The notes below the pieces were generated by a model. The model made no database searches, was not told the origin of the DNA, and saw only the letters and a list, made by a program, of their open reading frames with translations. 64,000 nt of DNA from NCBI GenBank assembly GCA_016859345.1, contig CM029111.1, forward strand, positions 12,713,714 through 12,777,713. Reading direction: 5' to 3'. Both the position numbers and the translations under genes were made by a program. Origin of the DNA: Istiophorus platypterus (taxonomy: Eukaryota > Chordata > Actinopteri > Istiophoriformes > Istiophoridae). This document shows, in pieces, positions 24,501-34,500 of the stretch (the first letter of the stretch is position 1; each line of letters opens with the position of its first letter).

Positions 24501-27500
24501 CAACATTTTCTAATCAGCGCTTAACACAAAGTGCAGCTGAGGCTCATGCTAATGTCGTTAGTTTTTCATAAACTGAAGTAATGGACAAAGTCAAATTTTG
24601 ACCTGCTGGTGAGCCTAGGGCAAAAATCAGGGGGATTCGTCCTCTTGGGACCATAAAACAGCATCATTAAATTTGCAGATGACACCACTGTAGTGGGGCT
24701 CATCTCTGGGGGGGATGAGTCTGCTTATTGGATGAGGTGGAGCGGCTGTCATTATTTAGAGGATCCTCAGGAAGAACCCTCTCACCCAAAACCTGCTTGT
24801 GTCCTTCTACCACTGCTGATGTGTTTTACTTTCCTTTTTTAGAACCTCTCTCTCTTTTTATATTTTTATAGTTGCTTTTAGAGGCTCTTTTATATTCATA
24901 CACTTGTTTGCAGTTTATTGATGTTAGCACTGATCCAATTTAATTTTAGATTTACAATGACAATAAAGGTTCTTTTCTATTCTATTCTAAATTTCTGTAC
25001 AAAAAATAACAACAAAACAATAGTTGTTTAGCATATTCATTTGGACCCAAGGGGTGGCTTGAACAACCCACTGTCAGACCGACATTACCATCCATTAAAC
25101 CATGCCACAAGCATGGCTAAAAACTAATCTACAAGTGGATCAGAAATTCAGTACGGTGGTGAACCCATAAGCAACTGAACCTCCTATAACAAAAGTTTAC
25201 TTGATAAAAACATCAACTGATAGACAGCCACTATCTCTGGGAGCCTAAAAACAAAAGAGAGTTTGTATAGACTACTATAACTATTCAAGATAAGTGGGTT
25301 TTAAAATCAGGGCTATTTTAAAAAGAAGTAAGCCTGGGGCATTTCTGAAATTACTATGAAAGTATGATTAAAAACAGCAGGCAATTGTGAGGGATATGTT
25401 TTTAGTAAGAGTCAACAGTCACTGTTGACTGGTGGCAACACCACAAACCTCAATTTTTATATCAAATTAAAAAGAGAATGCTACAGAAATATTACTGGTG
25501 AAACCGTTCAAAAGTAGAGTCTTGAGTTTGGATAATTAGTAGGTTAAAGTGTCATACATTACAGCTGCAAGCATAATACCTACATACAAAATATACATGT
25601 AATACATGTAAAAAAAAAAACTGCGTCCTCCTTTAAAGCTACCTTTAAAGAAACTCAAATTTCAAGCAGGTAAAATATAAATATTATGTGTACAACCCAC
25701 TTTAATAACAACATGAATAGTATTACTGACTTTTGATTTTAAACAACTTTTTTATACATTATTATTATTTTGATTATTTAGGGACACAGACCAGCCATCT
25801 TGACGGCTCAATGTAAACCAGGCATTAAATCTCAAAAACACTCTGGCCTCAGGCCTTTTGCTTCCCCTCTAAATCACGGCTTGTCTCTCTATTATCAACA
25901 ACTAGTGCTAGTCTGAAGGATCATAACATCCTCAGTAGTGTCTCTAGCAAAGCGAATATCTTTGGTGCTATCACTGGTCATTTCCTCAATGACTCTAAAC
26001 ACTCAGAATTTCAAAAGCAAGCTCTTTGGCAATAATAAACAGAAACCTCTTGTTAGTTCAAAGATGAACAAGGAGATAACAAACACACTGACATAATTCA
26101 TGTAGAATTTCTGTACCATCTTTGTGTTTCAATGGTCTTCTTAGAAAAGGGAGAAAGCCTCACTTGTCAAACAAGCTAGTCAATCAGGTTTGACTAGTCA
26201 ATAACATACCCTGATGGCAGCTTTATTGCAATAGACCCGAGTGACAGCCAGCCAGGTAGGCAGGTCGAGCATGTTCTGCAGAACCTCTTCATCGAGTTCC
26301 AGGTTGGACAGCTGCCCCTCCCCCTTCAGCGTACTCAGATTGATCTTGTCCGGGGAGAGATTCTTGGTGAACCTGAGGAAAGGAACCAAATAAAAATATC
26401 AAAATTAACTACGGTGAAAACACAGACACAAAATCTGGGCTTTCGTCAGGGAAACACTGGCATACGTCACTGATGATCTGTGAGACTAAAAATGAATTAT
26501 GCAGCTTGACTTAAGTTGTGTTTGAAGTAGTGCAACTGAATGAGTCATCCTGAGAAACCGGAGCAGCCTTGTCTCTCGAGTCACACAGCTGTGCTCCGTA
26601 TCCAGGTTAAGGACGCTAATGCAGCATGCTCCAAAAGTCAGGTACAGGCCACAACCACACACAGGTAAATATAACAGCAATCAGAGCAAATTGATTAATT
26701 ATTTAAATTTCACATAAAACACATGGCTCAACACTGTTCTGTCAGATCCCTGTGATGCTTCAGACAACAACTGAGAGGCACTGCTGAAAAAAACACAAAC
26801 TAAGTGTCGTACAAGAGAGCCAGAGTGTGGCTCTCAGTCTGAAGAAGTATGAATGCAGTCCAATTTGTTCAGACGTCTAATGTGGTTAGGCCTAATACCA
26901 CATTTTAGAGGATAAACCTGATGAGCCAGTGAAAATGTAAGCTTCCCTTTTGTTATGAGGAACAAAATAACAGCTCTACATTTCTGTTGTTGACAAAACC
27001 AGCTCAACTGCTTTCCTAAAATTCAGTTTTCATGGTGACTCCTACAGTCTTCAAGGGCCATTAAATGGAGTCGAGCTGGAGGTATCAAGCTAGTTAAAAT
27101 GTCTGAAACAAAAATTAGCTTTGACTCAACCGTACAAGTTGTACATTTTGGGCTCGACTGCAACGGCAGGGCCGGCCCAATAAATGCGAATGTCCCTGAG
27201 TGACCAGCTGACTGTGACTGACTGAGTGACGAAGTTACACCATTGGTCGGCTAAATGTTGCTTAACTGTGTGCCGATGTAACACCATTTGCTCTTGCTCT
27301 TTCACAAACGGTTTCGATCACATCACCAAGGGAGGCATTTACAGGCAGTGTTGCCACTTTAGCACCGTTATAACTAGATTCACCAACTTTTCGCTCCCTT
27401 TTAGGGACTTTGCTTCATAAAAGCACCTAGCAACAAGTCTAATCTGATTTTTTTTTTTTTTTTTTTTTTTTTAATCAGACTTAGTTGATATTAAATTACC

Positions 27501-29681
27501 GTATGTGTATAACGAGAGTGGAGAAGTAAGCAGATAAAGAGTAGTTCCGCCATATACTTGGTTTTGACCTAGTCTCTTTGAACAATTGCCTCGAGGATTT
27601 TCAGCTGGGAATGTAGAGAAGTGATTTGGTAGTGTGCATGATTAAGACTAGAGCAAAGACTATAGTGGTTCTAATATTTATAAAACTAGCAATACAGAGT
27701 GATTGCTGAGATTAGCATGTTATACAAACATGGCCAAAGGAACAACTGTTTAGTTTTAAATCTAAGCAATAACTTCTTTTTTTGGTATCAGCCATTGAAG
27801 TGAGCTATTTAAACCCAACAAGCCATCAGAAGTCCACACTGTGTCAGTTTTAGGCACCATCTGTATGTTTACAAAAAAACGATAGAGTGGTTTTGAACTA
27901 ATACATTCATTCTTGTATTAGCAGAGATGCATCGCAAATGGGCCTGGGTTAAAACCGAGGATGTGATCTTGTCATTTTCTTGCCTATTTTAAAATGACCA
28001 TTGAGATGATCGTACCACAAAGCTTATTTCCTGTCAAAGAACAGGCAATGACCTACAACATTAATATGCTCGCATGTCTACCATCCAAGTATGTGTCCAC
28101 CGCGTCCTACCCAGTGCAAATAATTGTTTTAATTATTTAGCGACAGAGAAAACAGAGAGGGTGAGAATAACAGAAATTTGAATAGATGGCCTCCGATTTT
28201 GTCGTGTTCCTCTGATTTGTTGGCTTATGATCAACTTTAGCCTTTACCCCATCTGGCTGGGGTAAGAGAGACCTTTTAAGCACATTTCAACATTGCTCTT
28301 CCACCCAGATTAATTTCTTCCCTGCCAGCTGTGCCAAACTGAGAGCAACAGAAAACCCAACACATTCGGCTTCAATAAAACCTAAAAAAAAACCAAAACA
28401 AAACAAAACTTAAAATACTCTGCATCACATAATTGTAGGCTGCATGCCTCCTGAACAGCAACATTACATATAGAGGAAGTAAGACCAAGAAGAAAATGCT
28501 GCAGCCAAATCTGGGGTATCTGGAGAGGATGTTGAAGGTGACTAGAACATATTTGTCTATGACTGGATAAATCTGGCCGAAGAAAAAAAAAGCTGTGGTT
28601 GGACTAATATTGTATGATGCAATACTGACTACTCTGACAGCAAATCTCAGCTGACAACATCCATCCATCCATCCATCTACTCGTACACTAGTGTACACTT
28701 GGTACACTAGGCCAAACAGCTTGAATCGGACGGCTGAACAAGCTCGGTCTCCCCAACAGTTAGGGCTTGAAAGAGAGAAACCTTCTGCTAACTTGATGAA
28801 TTAGCACAATATTTATTGAATCGTGCCTTTTATCGGGAGACACAGTAAATATGCGCAAGATAAAATACTCCCTCAACACCTTCCCTATCTAGAAGATCTT
28901 TTTTTTTTTTGTCTTTCTGCTTGACGAGAGGTCATTGTTGTAATGCTGCAATCAGTATGAGATCAAGATTGGATGCAAGTTTAAGAAATAACAGACAGAG
29001 AAGGAAGGATGGATGGATGGATGGATGGATTGATGGATGGATTGATGGACGGATTGATGGATGGACAGAGGGGTAGATGGAATTGGCTGAAATCTAAGAA
29101 AAGGATGCTCCTACACTCACTGCTTTTCCACAATCCCGTTGTAAATCAACTCTAACATTCAGGGCCCTACGTAAAAAAAAAGACAAAGTAAGCAGCTGGG
29201 CTCGGGCAGAGCCTCTCCGGCGGTGGCCGGAGGATAATGGGCCCATTCAATCTAATATATCAGCTTCCCAGAGCCAGTATTGAGGCAGCGTGCGGGGTAT
29301 AACGCTATTAGGAAAACACACACAGAGACACACTCACTGGGGGAAAGTCACGTAGTTACCCATTATCTGTTCGGCTTAGGTTGAGGCGGTGTGCTGCGTT
29401 CACTGCCCCCCTGTCAAACCCCTTTAATAAAACCGCTACTCTCCAGTGGATGTTCGGACATGTGGCGTTAAAGCCGCGGTGATGATCGGCGTGTAAAACC
29501 CGACGCAGCTGACACGTCGGTGGCCAAACACCAAGCGACGCGACGCGCCCGGCGACGCTTAAAGCCGCCGTCCAGCTGAGGGAAGGAGGGGGGGGGGGCG
29601 CTAGCCGGCTAACACAAAGCCGAAGGATGACACCTACCTCGACAAATGTTTCAGGATTTGCTTTTTAATGATTCCGGCCAT
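12534..29681 (-). CDS. bltp3a: BLTP3A / UHRF1BP1 bridge-like lipid transfer protein (21 exons, 1,338 aa)
   Basis: Chorein-N protein of the VPS13-related bridge-like lipid-transfer family, acting at endolysosomal contact sites. Its old name, UHRF1BP1, records binding to UHRF1. Exons, 5' to 3' on the minus strand: 29681-29638, 26372-26210, 23035-22997, 22740-22649, 22530-22341, 21976-21836, 21709-21539, 20863-20683, 20469-20383, 19776-19612, 18987-18842, 17573-17432, 17060-16867, 16749-15527, 15372-15188, 15100-14961, 14762-14612, 14182-13917, 13525-13417, 13218-13148, 12650-12534. The total of 4,017 nt is exactly 1,339 codons and every junction keeps phase. The protein opens [20 protein letters not shown] (chorein motif). 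Exon 14 (1,223 nt, residues 586-993) carries a Ser run and TKDA-type amphipathic repeats at about 940-985. The C-terminus is a short coiled coil ending KYDPSFNL. Human is about 1,440 aa, so the disordered parts are shorter here. Paralogue BLTP3B is excluded mainly by synteny. Intron 11 uses a GC donor. Confidence 0.94.
18141..18169. repeat. Perfect 14-bp-arm palindrome with 1-nt centre
   Basis: The left arm TTCAGATCAGCCAT and the right arm ATGGCTGATCTGAA flank a single g. It lies in BLTP3A intron 11. Function unknown. Confidence 0.9.
18840..18842 (-). other. bltp3a: Non-canonical GC splice donor of BLTP3A intron 11
   Basis: Exon 11 ends ...ATTCACCAG and the intron starts GCAAGA (GC at 18841-18840). 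The next exon begins GTGTCTACA at 17573 after a normal CAG acceptor. The joined protein, DVDIHQ-VST, matches the vertebrate family. CAG|GCAAGA fits the minor GC-AG consensus. The only nearby GT would delete conserved VDIHQ. Confidence 0.85.
19363..19553. repeat. Long near-perfect inverted repeat (59-bp arms, 73-bp loop)
   Basis: Arm 1 is 19363-19421 and arm 2 is 19495-19553. The arms are reverse complements at 58 of 59 positions; the one mismatch pairs 19374 (c) with 19542 (a). The loop is 19422-19494. The element lies inside BLTP3A intron 10 (between exons 18987 and 19776) and transcribes as a hairpin. In the BLTP3A-sense RNA the mismatch becomes a G-U wobble, so all arm bases pair. No transposase or known TIR signature was recognised. 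Confidence 0.9.
23985..24260. mobile_element. Possible degraded teleost repeat
   Basis: The words around ATCATATGCATAGCAATGAA and CTGACCTCTGGGGG resemble a widespread fish repeat in which they occur in this order. Divergent; boundaries uncertain. Confidence 0.4.
24380..24655. mobile_element. Teleost interspersed repeat with AGCATGCTAACAT-type core
   Basis: Contains the GCTAACGT/CAGCATGC words, then the motif around AGCTGAGGCTCATG and a TTTTGACCTG segment. I recognise this combination from a high-copy teleost repeat. Shorter pieces of what looks like the same family occur at about 35925-36005 and 46190-46245. Family assignment is from memory. Confidence 0.55.
24657..24990 (+). mobile_element. 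Non-LTR retrotransposon (LINE) relic, RT fragment plus 3' tail
   Basis: A short frame at 24666-24720 reads [17 protein letters not shown], which contains the FADD core (Y/F-x-DD motif) of LINE reverse transcriptases. About 60 bp on, the frame shifts; D-E-V-E-R-L-like residues continue only in another frame. The sequence then jumps to a later LINE-like segment and ends in a tail with AATAAAGG and (TTCTA)n, typical of fish CR1/L2/Rex-type elements. It is an inactive, internally deleted copy inside BLTP3A intron 2, opposite to the gene. Confidence 0.75.
27449..27472. repeat. Poly(T) run in BLTP3A intron 1
   Basis: More than 20 consecutive T on the + strand (A in the BLTP3A transcript), in the 3.3-kb intron 1 (29637-26373). 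No exon was recognised elsewhere in that intron. Confidence 0.85.
28990..29075. repeat. (GGAT)n tetranucleotide microsatellite
   Basis: Perfect then interrupted GGAT/TGAT/GGAC units over about 80 bp in BLTP3A intron 1. A short (CATC)n run occurs nearby at about 28659-28677. Confidence 0.9.
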
Positions 29682-31502
29682 TTTTCTTTCCCCCCCCCTG
29701 CCAGAGGTTTGGTGTCGTAGCGCGGCGGCGGTGTCTCCCCTCTCGGATAAACGCGCACTTTAGCTCGCTGGTACGTCCGCGCTGTACACGGCGGTGGCCG
29801 TGTGCATCTTGTTAGCCGCTGCTGGCGCGACGCTGCCTGGCTGCTACCTCGCTATAAACACACCGAGCATCGGCTGAACACCCCCCCCCCCCTCACACAC
29901 ACACGCAGAGAGAGAGGGAGGGAGAGAGAGGGAGACACACACACACACACTCGTCCGGCGAGAAAACGCAGCAGCGCCGGCTCGACGGTGCAGTGCTGCC
30001 ACCTGCTCGTTATGCAGGGGAACACAGGCCCTGGTCGACTTTAAATATATCGTAATACAAACAAGTCGATTCCAGCATAATGTCCGAGGCAATAATGTCT
30101 CTTTTTCATTGCAAAAAAAAAAAAAAAAAAAAAAAAAATGTCGATCGATAGATCGATCGATTGACATAGAGTGATGAATACGCGAAACGCCGATTTCCGC
30201 TGGTTGTGGTTTCACCGGCTGTGTTTTATTTAAGTTTTACCTAAGTCACATCACTGCGCTCTCTTCTCCTGCAAGTGGTTTGACAGCAACTGACAATCAG
30301 CTCCTCCAACCGTTCGCAGTCTCCGTTTGTCTTTTGCTGATTTTCCGGGCAGTTGAAATGTGTGCAACATCTGGATGGAACAGACACCTTGCAACATCTG
30401 GACGGAACACTGACTGATACAGCGAACCTTAGGTCCAGGTGGTATTCAAGCGTAAGAGTCCCCGTTGGGGCCCAGCGCTTGAATGAGGTATGTTTTGATT
30501 GGAACTTGGAGGCGACAACAAAGTTTGGATCCCCAGCGCGCAAACAGGTTAGGCTGGCCATGCAAACAGTACAAGTACTTCCCGGTGTACAAATACGACG
30601 TTGCAATCCAAACAACATGAATTTTACTGCGGTCTTAAGGCAGATACAGATGTGTAGAAAAAAACTTTGGTAACATGTTTTGTCAATTTTTTTGTTTAAG
30701 TGAAAAGAAATAAATACACCCCCGCAGCTCAAAGACATTAAAAATGAGCCTTTCTTCAAAGGCTAAAGCACTTTTACTTGTTATTTCACGAACTAAAACA
30801 AATTACACGGTAACTTTGGCATGTCCAAAAAGTTTGGGGACCACTCTAAATAATGGCTCATCCTGCCTTTGGCTGATATCACAGCTCTCAAGTGTTTTCG
30901 CAGCCTTTAGTTCCTGATTCAGGAGACCTGACCCACCCTCTCTTGCACAATACTCCAAATTCTGAGATTTTTTTTTTTTTCCTCGGGCCTTCTTGCACGT
31001 TTTAAGATCTGTCGACGGATTTTCAGTGACGTTGGAAGTCAGGGGATGGACGGGGACCTTTCCAAAAAGCCTCAACCTGTGTTACTTCAATTAGTCAACT
31101 AATTCAAGTTAAAAAAAAAAAACAAAACAACAAAATAGTTAATTTGCCTGGGGATGAATACACTTAACATATAACTGTATGTCATAATATTTCATGGTTA
31201 TTTTCCCACTATTTCATAAAACATTTAGTAAATTTGGCAACATCTATCTATCTATATATAGATATAGAAAATTTGGTGGTATTTCAATTAATTTAATGAC
31301 AGTTAATGACATATTATCACCACTGTAACTCAGAGATGAGCGTTTTCTCTTTCCCTTGCAGGCCTGCGGCTCAAAGATAGAGGCACAAGATGCAATCATG
31401 TGACATGCGCACTCGGCCCTGTTGTTGAGTTTGTTATGACAAGTCGAGGCCTCGGACTAAATTAGGAGCGAAGCCCCCCGTCTCTGTCCGGGCGAATCCG
31501 CG
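29682..31502. promoter_or_regulatory. Divergent BLTP3A/ILRUN promoter interval
   Basis: This 1.8-kb space separates the BLTP3A start (29681, -) from the ILRUN start (31503, +). The BLTP3A side (29450-29860) is CpG-rich with G/C runs and a CA/GA microsatellite at 29893-29951. The middle has a poly(A) run with a GATC palindrome (30113-30170) and a 27-bp tandem duplication at 30363-30416. The ILRUN side has a moderately GC-rich 5' UTR from about 31360. SNRPC, which occupies this position in human, is absent. Confidence 0.6.
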
Positions 31503-34500
31503 ATGGAGGGCATGGACCTGGACCTGGACCTGGACCAGGAGCTCATGCAGAAATTCAGCTGCATGGGCACGACGGACAAAGATATCCTGATATCGGAATT
31601 TCAGAGGCTCCTCGGGTTTCAGCTAAACCCCGCCGGATGCGCCTTCTTTCTGGACATGACCAACTGGTGAGCCCGGGGACTCGTCCGGCCTGCTGCGTGG
31701 TTCGGGGCGGACGCTTTTCGAGCTAGCTAGCTAGCAAGCTAGGTAGCTAGCTCCCCACACGGCGGCTTTTCTCCCGCACACGTTTAAACGCGTTAAAGAA
31801 AACGGGAGAAAGGCGAACGGCGGGGAAGCGTTGTCCTTCGCGGCGACACCGTGATATAGGCTGGGTGTGTAAACGCTGGGGACGGTGACAGCTAACGACG
31901 TTGTAGTAACGTAACTAGCTGAGTCAGTGTGTCCCCCGACTTTTGATTTCCAGCGGGGGGAACAACGGCGGAGGGTAGCTTAGCGCAATTCACAAGATTA
32001 ACAGTTAACACATGAGTTCGCATCGAAGCGTCGGTGGCATGTTTTTTAGTGGAAGATAAATTAATAAAGGATTTTTCTTAATTGTTTGTTTGTTTTACGT
32101 GAACGTTTTTCGTGGTCGTTCAGGCTTCGGTCGGGAGTCGTGCGCCAAGCTAGCCGCTCGCCGCTTAAACCTGCTCGTTACGTCACTGAATTGAACCGAT
32201 AATTAAAAGTTTCGAGCAGTCGCCCTCGGTCCCCGGACAACTTATCACGCTTCGGCTATAAAAGACACCACTTTACTTGATCGATGGACAAAGTGATCGA
32301 AAGTTATTTGCCCCCCCCCCTTCCCTTTTCCCCCCCGATCACCACCACGGCGATGATCGCCACGGTTTATTACGTAATAACGTGCTAAACGACGCCTGCC
32401 GAGTCTTATCCCCCAAAACTCGCAGCTTCTTATTGTGCGAGTCCCTTCCTGTGTCTGAACAGAATATGTAATATGTATTTTTCCTAGTACTGTGAACACT
32501 TAGAACAAACTACACTCATATTGGGCCCCTCTCTCTTTTTTTTTTAATCGGGCTTACAAAGTGCGATTTCCGGTGCCATGTTTTGAAAATGCCACAGAAA
32601 GACGCGCAGCGTCATCGTGTGATTGCGACAAAAAAAATAAATAAATAACAGGGAGCAAAAGGTGATTCTGGAAAGTCCCGTCGTGTAAAATCCCCTCGGT
32701 GCATGTGAAGCGTTAAAACACACTGGCTGCGGGTCCATGCAGGACCGTGCGGGCTGTAGTGGATTCACGTGATGCCGTGGAAACGCACCGCTGCAACGGG
32801 CTTTTCTAAAAATAAAAACTCCCGGTTTGTGTGGATGACCCGCATGTCACGGGGAAGCACTCAGCCTCAGTCCCTGCGGGCCTGCAGACATCTGATTTGT
32901 TGCACACAACATATGCATTTGAACAAGTCATTAAAATTCCACAAAATCCTTCCATGATCGACTTAATGTTTTTTTGCACAAATAATCGCTGTAACTGAAG
33001 GAATGTTTTTTTTTGTTTGTTTGTTTGGGGATCTTTATTTACTCCCAGGCCCCTGGTCCTTTTAAAACCAGATTTTTGTTCATGTGTTTCCACATTTAAA
33101 ACTAAATGAGTAGTAATGTTATTACTGAAGTAATAAACAATTATTTTGTTGGCGTTCTGTAACCGTGTTTTCCATGATGCGTCGACAACTTCACGGAAGA
33201 CGTGTGGTATATGTTTAGGGCTGAAACATTTAATCGATTGTTCCTTGGATCTTAGATTGTTTGTTTGGGAAAAAGAAAATCAATTTGAAGACATCGGCCT
33301 AGGCATAAGCAAATTGTTACTTTTTAAAGACCAATACAATCAATTGATTTATTGACAAAACAGTCAGGCGGTTTATTAGTAATAAAATAATTCTCAATTG
33401 CAAACCAAGACGTATTGTTATTTAATGCTAACAAAGTAAAGGCTTTTTTTTTTCTTGACTGGAATGACCAAATAAATGTCCACACATGTGGAACAAAGCC
33501 AGGAATGGGGGGACTTTTGCTCTCTATGGATCCCATGTTTGGCGTAAGCTCACACATAATTGTGCAAACTGCTGTCATGGGTTTCCACCTACATAAATCT
33601 CCAGTTATACTCCCAGTTAAAATCTGTGCTGATTACTCGCTTTCTGCCTTCTGTTGTCCCAGGAATTTACAGGCAGCCATCGGAGCCTACTATGACTTTG
33701 AGAGTCCCAACATCAGTGCACCGTGTATGTCCTTCGTGAAGGATGTGACTATTGGTGAGGGGGAATCAGTTCCACCTGACACACCTTTCACAAAGACCTG
33801 GAGGATACAGAACACAGGTAAGTCTGCTGAAACAACAACAACAATAATAATAATAATGATGATATGATATAACACAGAGATTATTCTAGACCTTTTAAAA
33901 GTAAAGTAATTGCACTCACATGTCATGCCTAGTTCAACATAGTTGTTTGTGCGTCTTTCAGGTGCAGAGTCGTGGCCTCCCGGGGTTTGTCTGAAGTATG
34001 TTGGAGGAGATCAGTTTGGTCATGTAAACATGGTGATGGTGCGGTCTCTAGACCCTCAGGAAATGGCTGATGTTAGTGTACAGATGCAGAGCCCCGTGTC
34101 TCCCGGCATGTATCAGGGTCAGTGGAGAATGTGCACAGCCACAGGACTTTACTATGGAGGTGAGGACTGCAACCTTCACACAAAAGACAAATTAGATAAG
34201 GACTCACTTAATCGATTGACAGAAAAATATAAGCAACTGTTTTAGATAATTGATACCTAACATTCATTTTTCTAGCAAGAATTCCAAACATTTGCTGGTT
34301 CCAGCTTCTAAAATATGAGGATTTTTGTTCTAAATCATTGTAAACTGAATAATTTGGGGTTTGTGATTTTTGGGTAGACAAATCAAGCTGCTTGAAGATG
34401 TAACCTTCAGTTTTGTTTTGGGTTTGTTTTTTTAACATTTTATTGAAAATACTTAGCTTAATAATCACTAGCTGTAACCTTAAAAGTAAGAAACAGACTT

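Larger units (their letters stand above)
23036..26209 (-). other. bltp3a: BLTP3A intron 2, largely repeat-derived
   Basis: This 3.2-kb intron separates exon 2 (ends 26210) from the tiny 39-nt exon 3 (23035-22997). The middle (about 23985-24990) is a chain of degraded teleost repeats, including a LINE reverse-transcriptase fragment. No coding exon was recognised in the rest. Confidence 0.7.

Noticed and set aside
24657..24760. LINE reverse transcriptase as a functional gene
   Set aside because: Only a short piece around the FADD motif survives, followed by a frameshift and an internal deletion.
28659..29075. CATC/GGAT arrays as a CRISPR-like or satellite array
   Set aside because: Units are 4 bp with no spacers; they are ordinary microsatellites in a vertebrate intron.
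12534..29681. BLTP3B (UHRF1BP1L) as the identity of the large minus-strand gene
   Set aside because: The N-terminus resembles both paralogues, but TAF11, ILRUN and SPDEF next door place it in the BLTP3A block.
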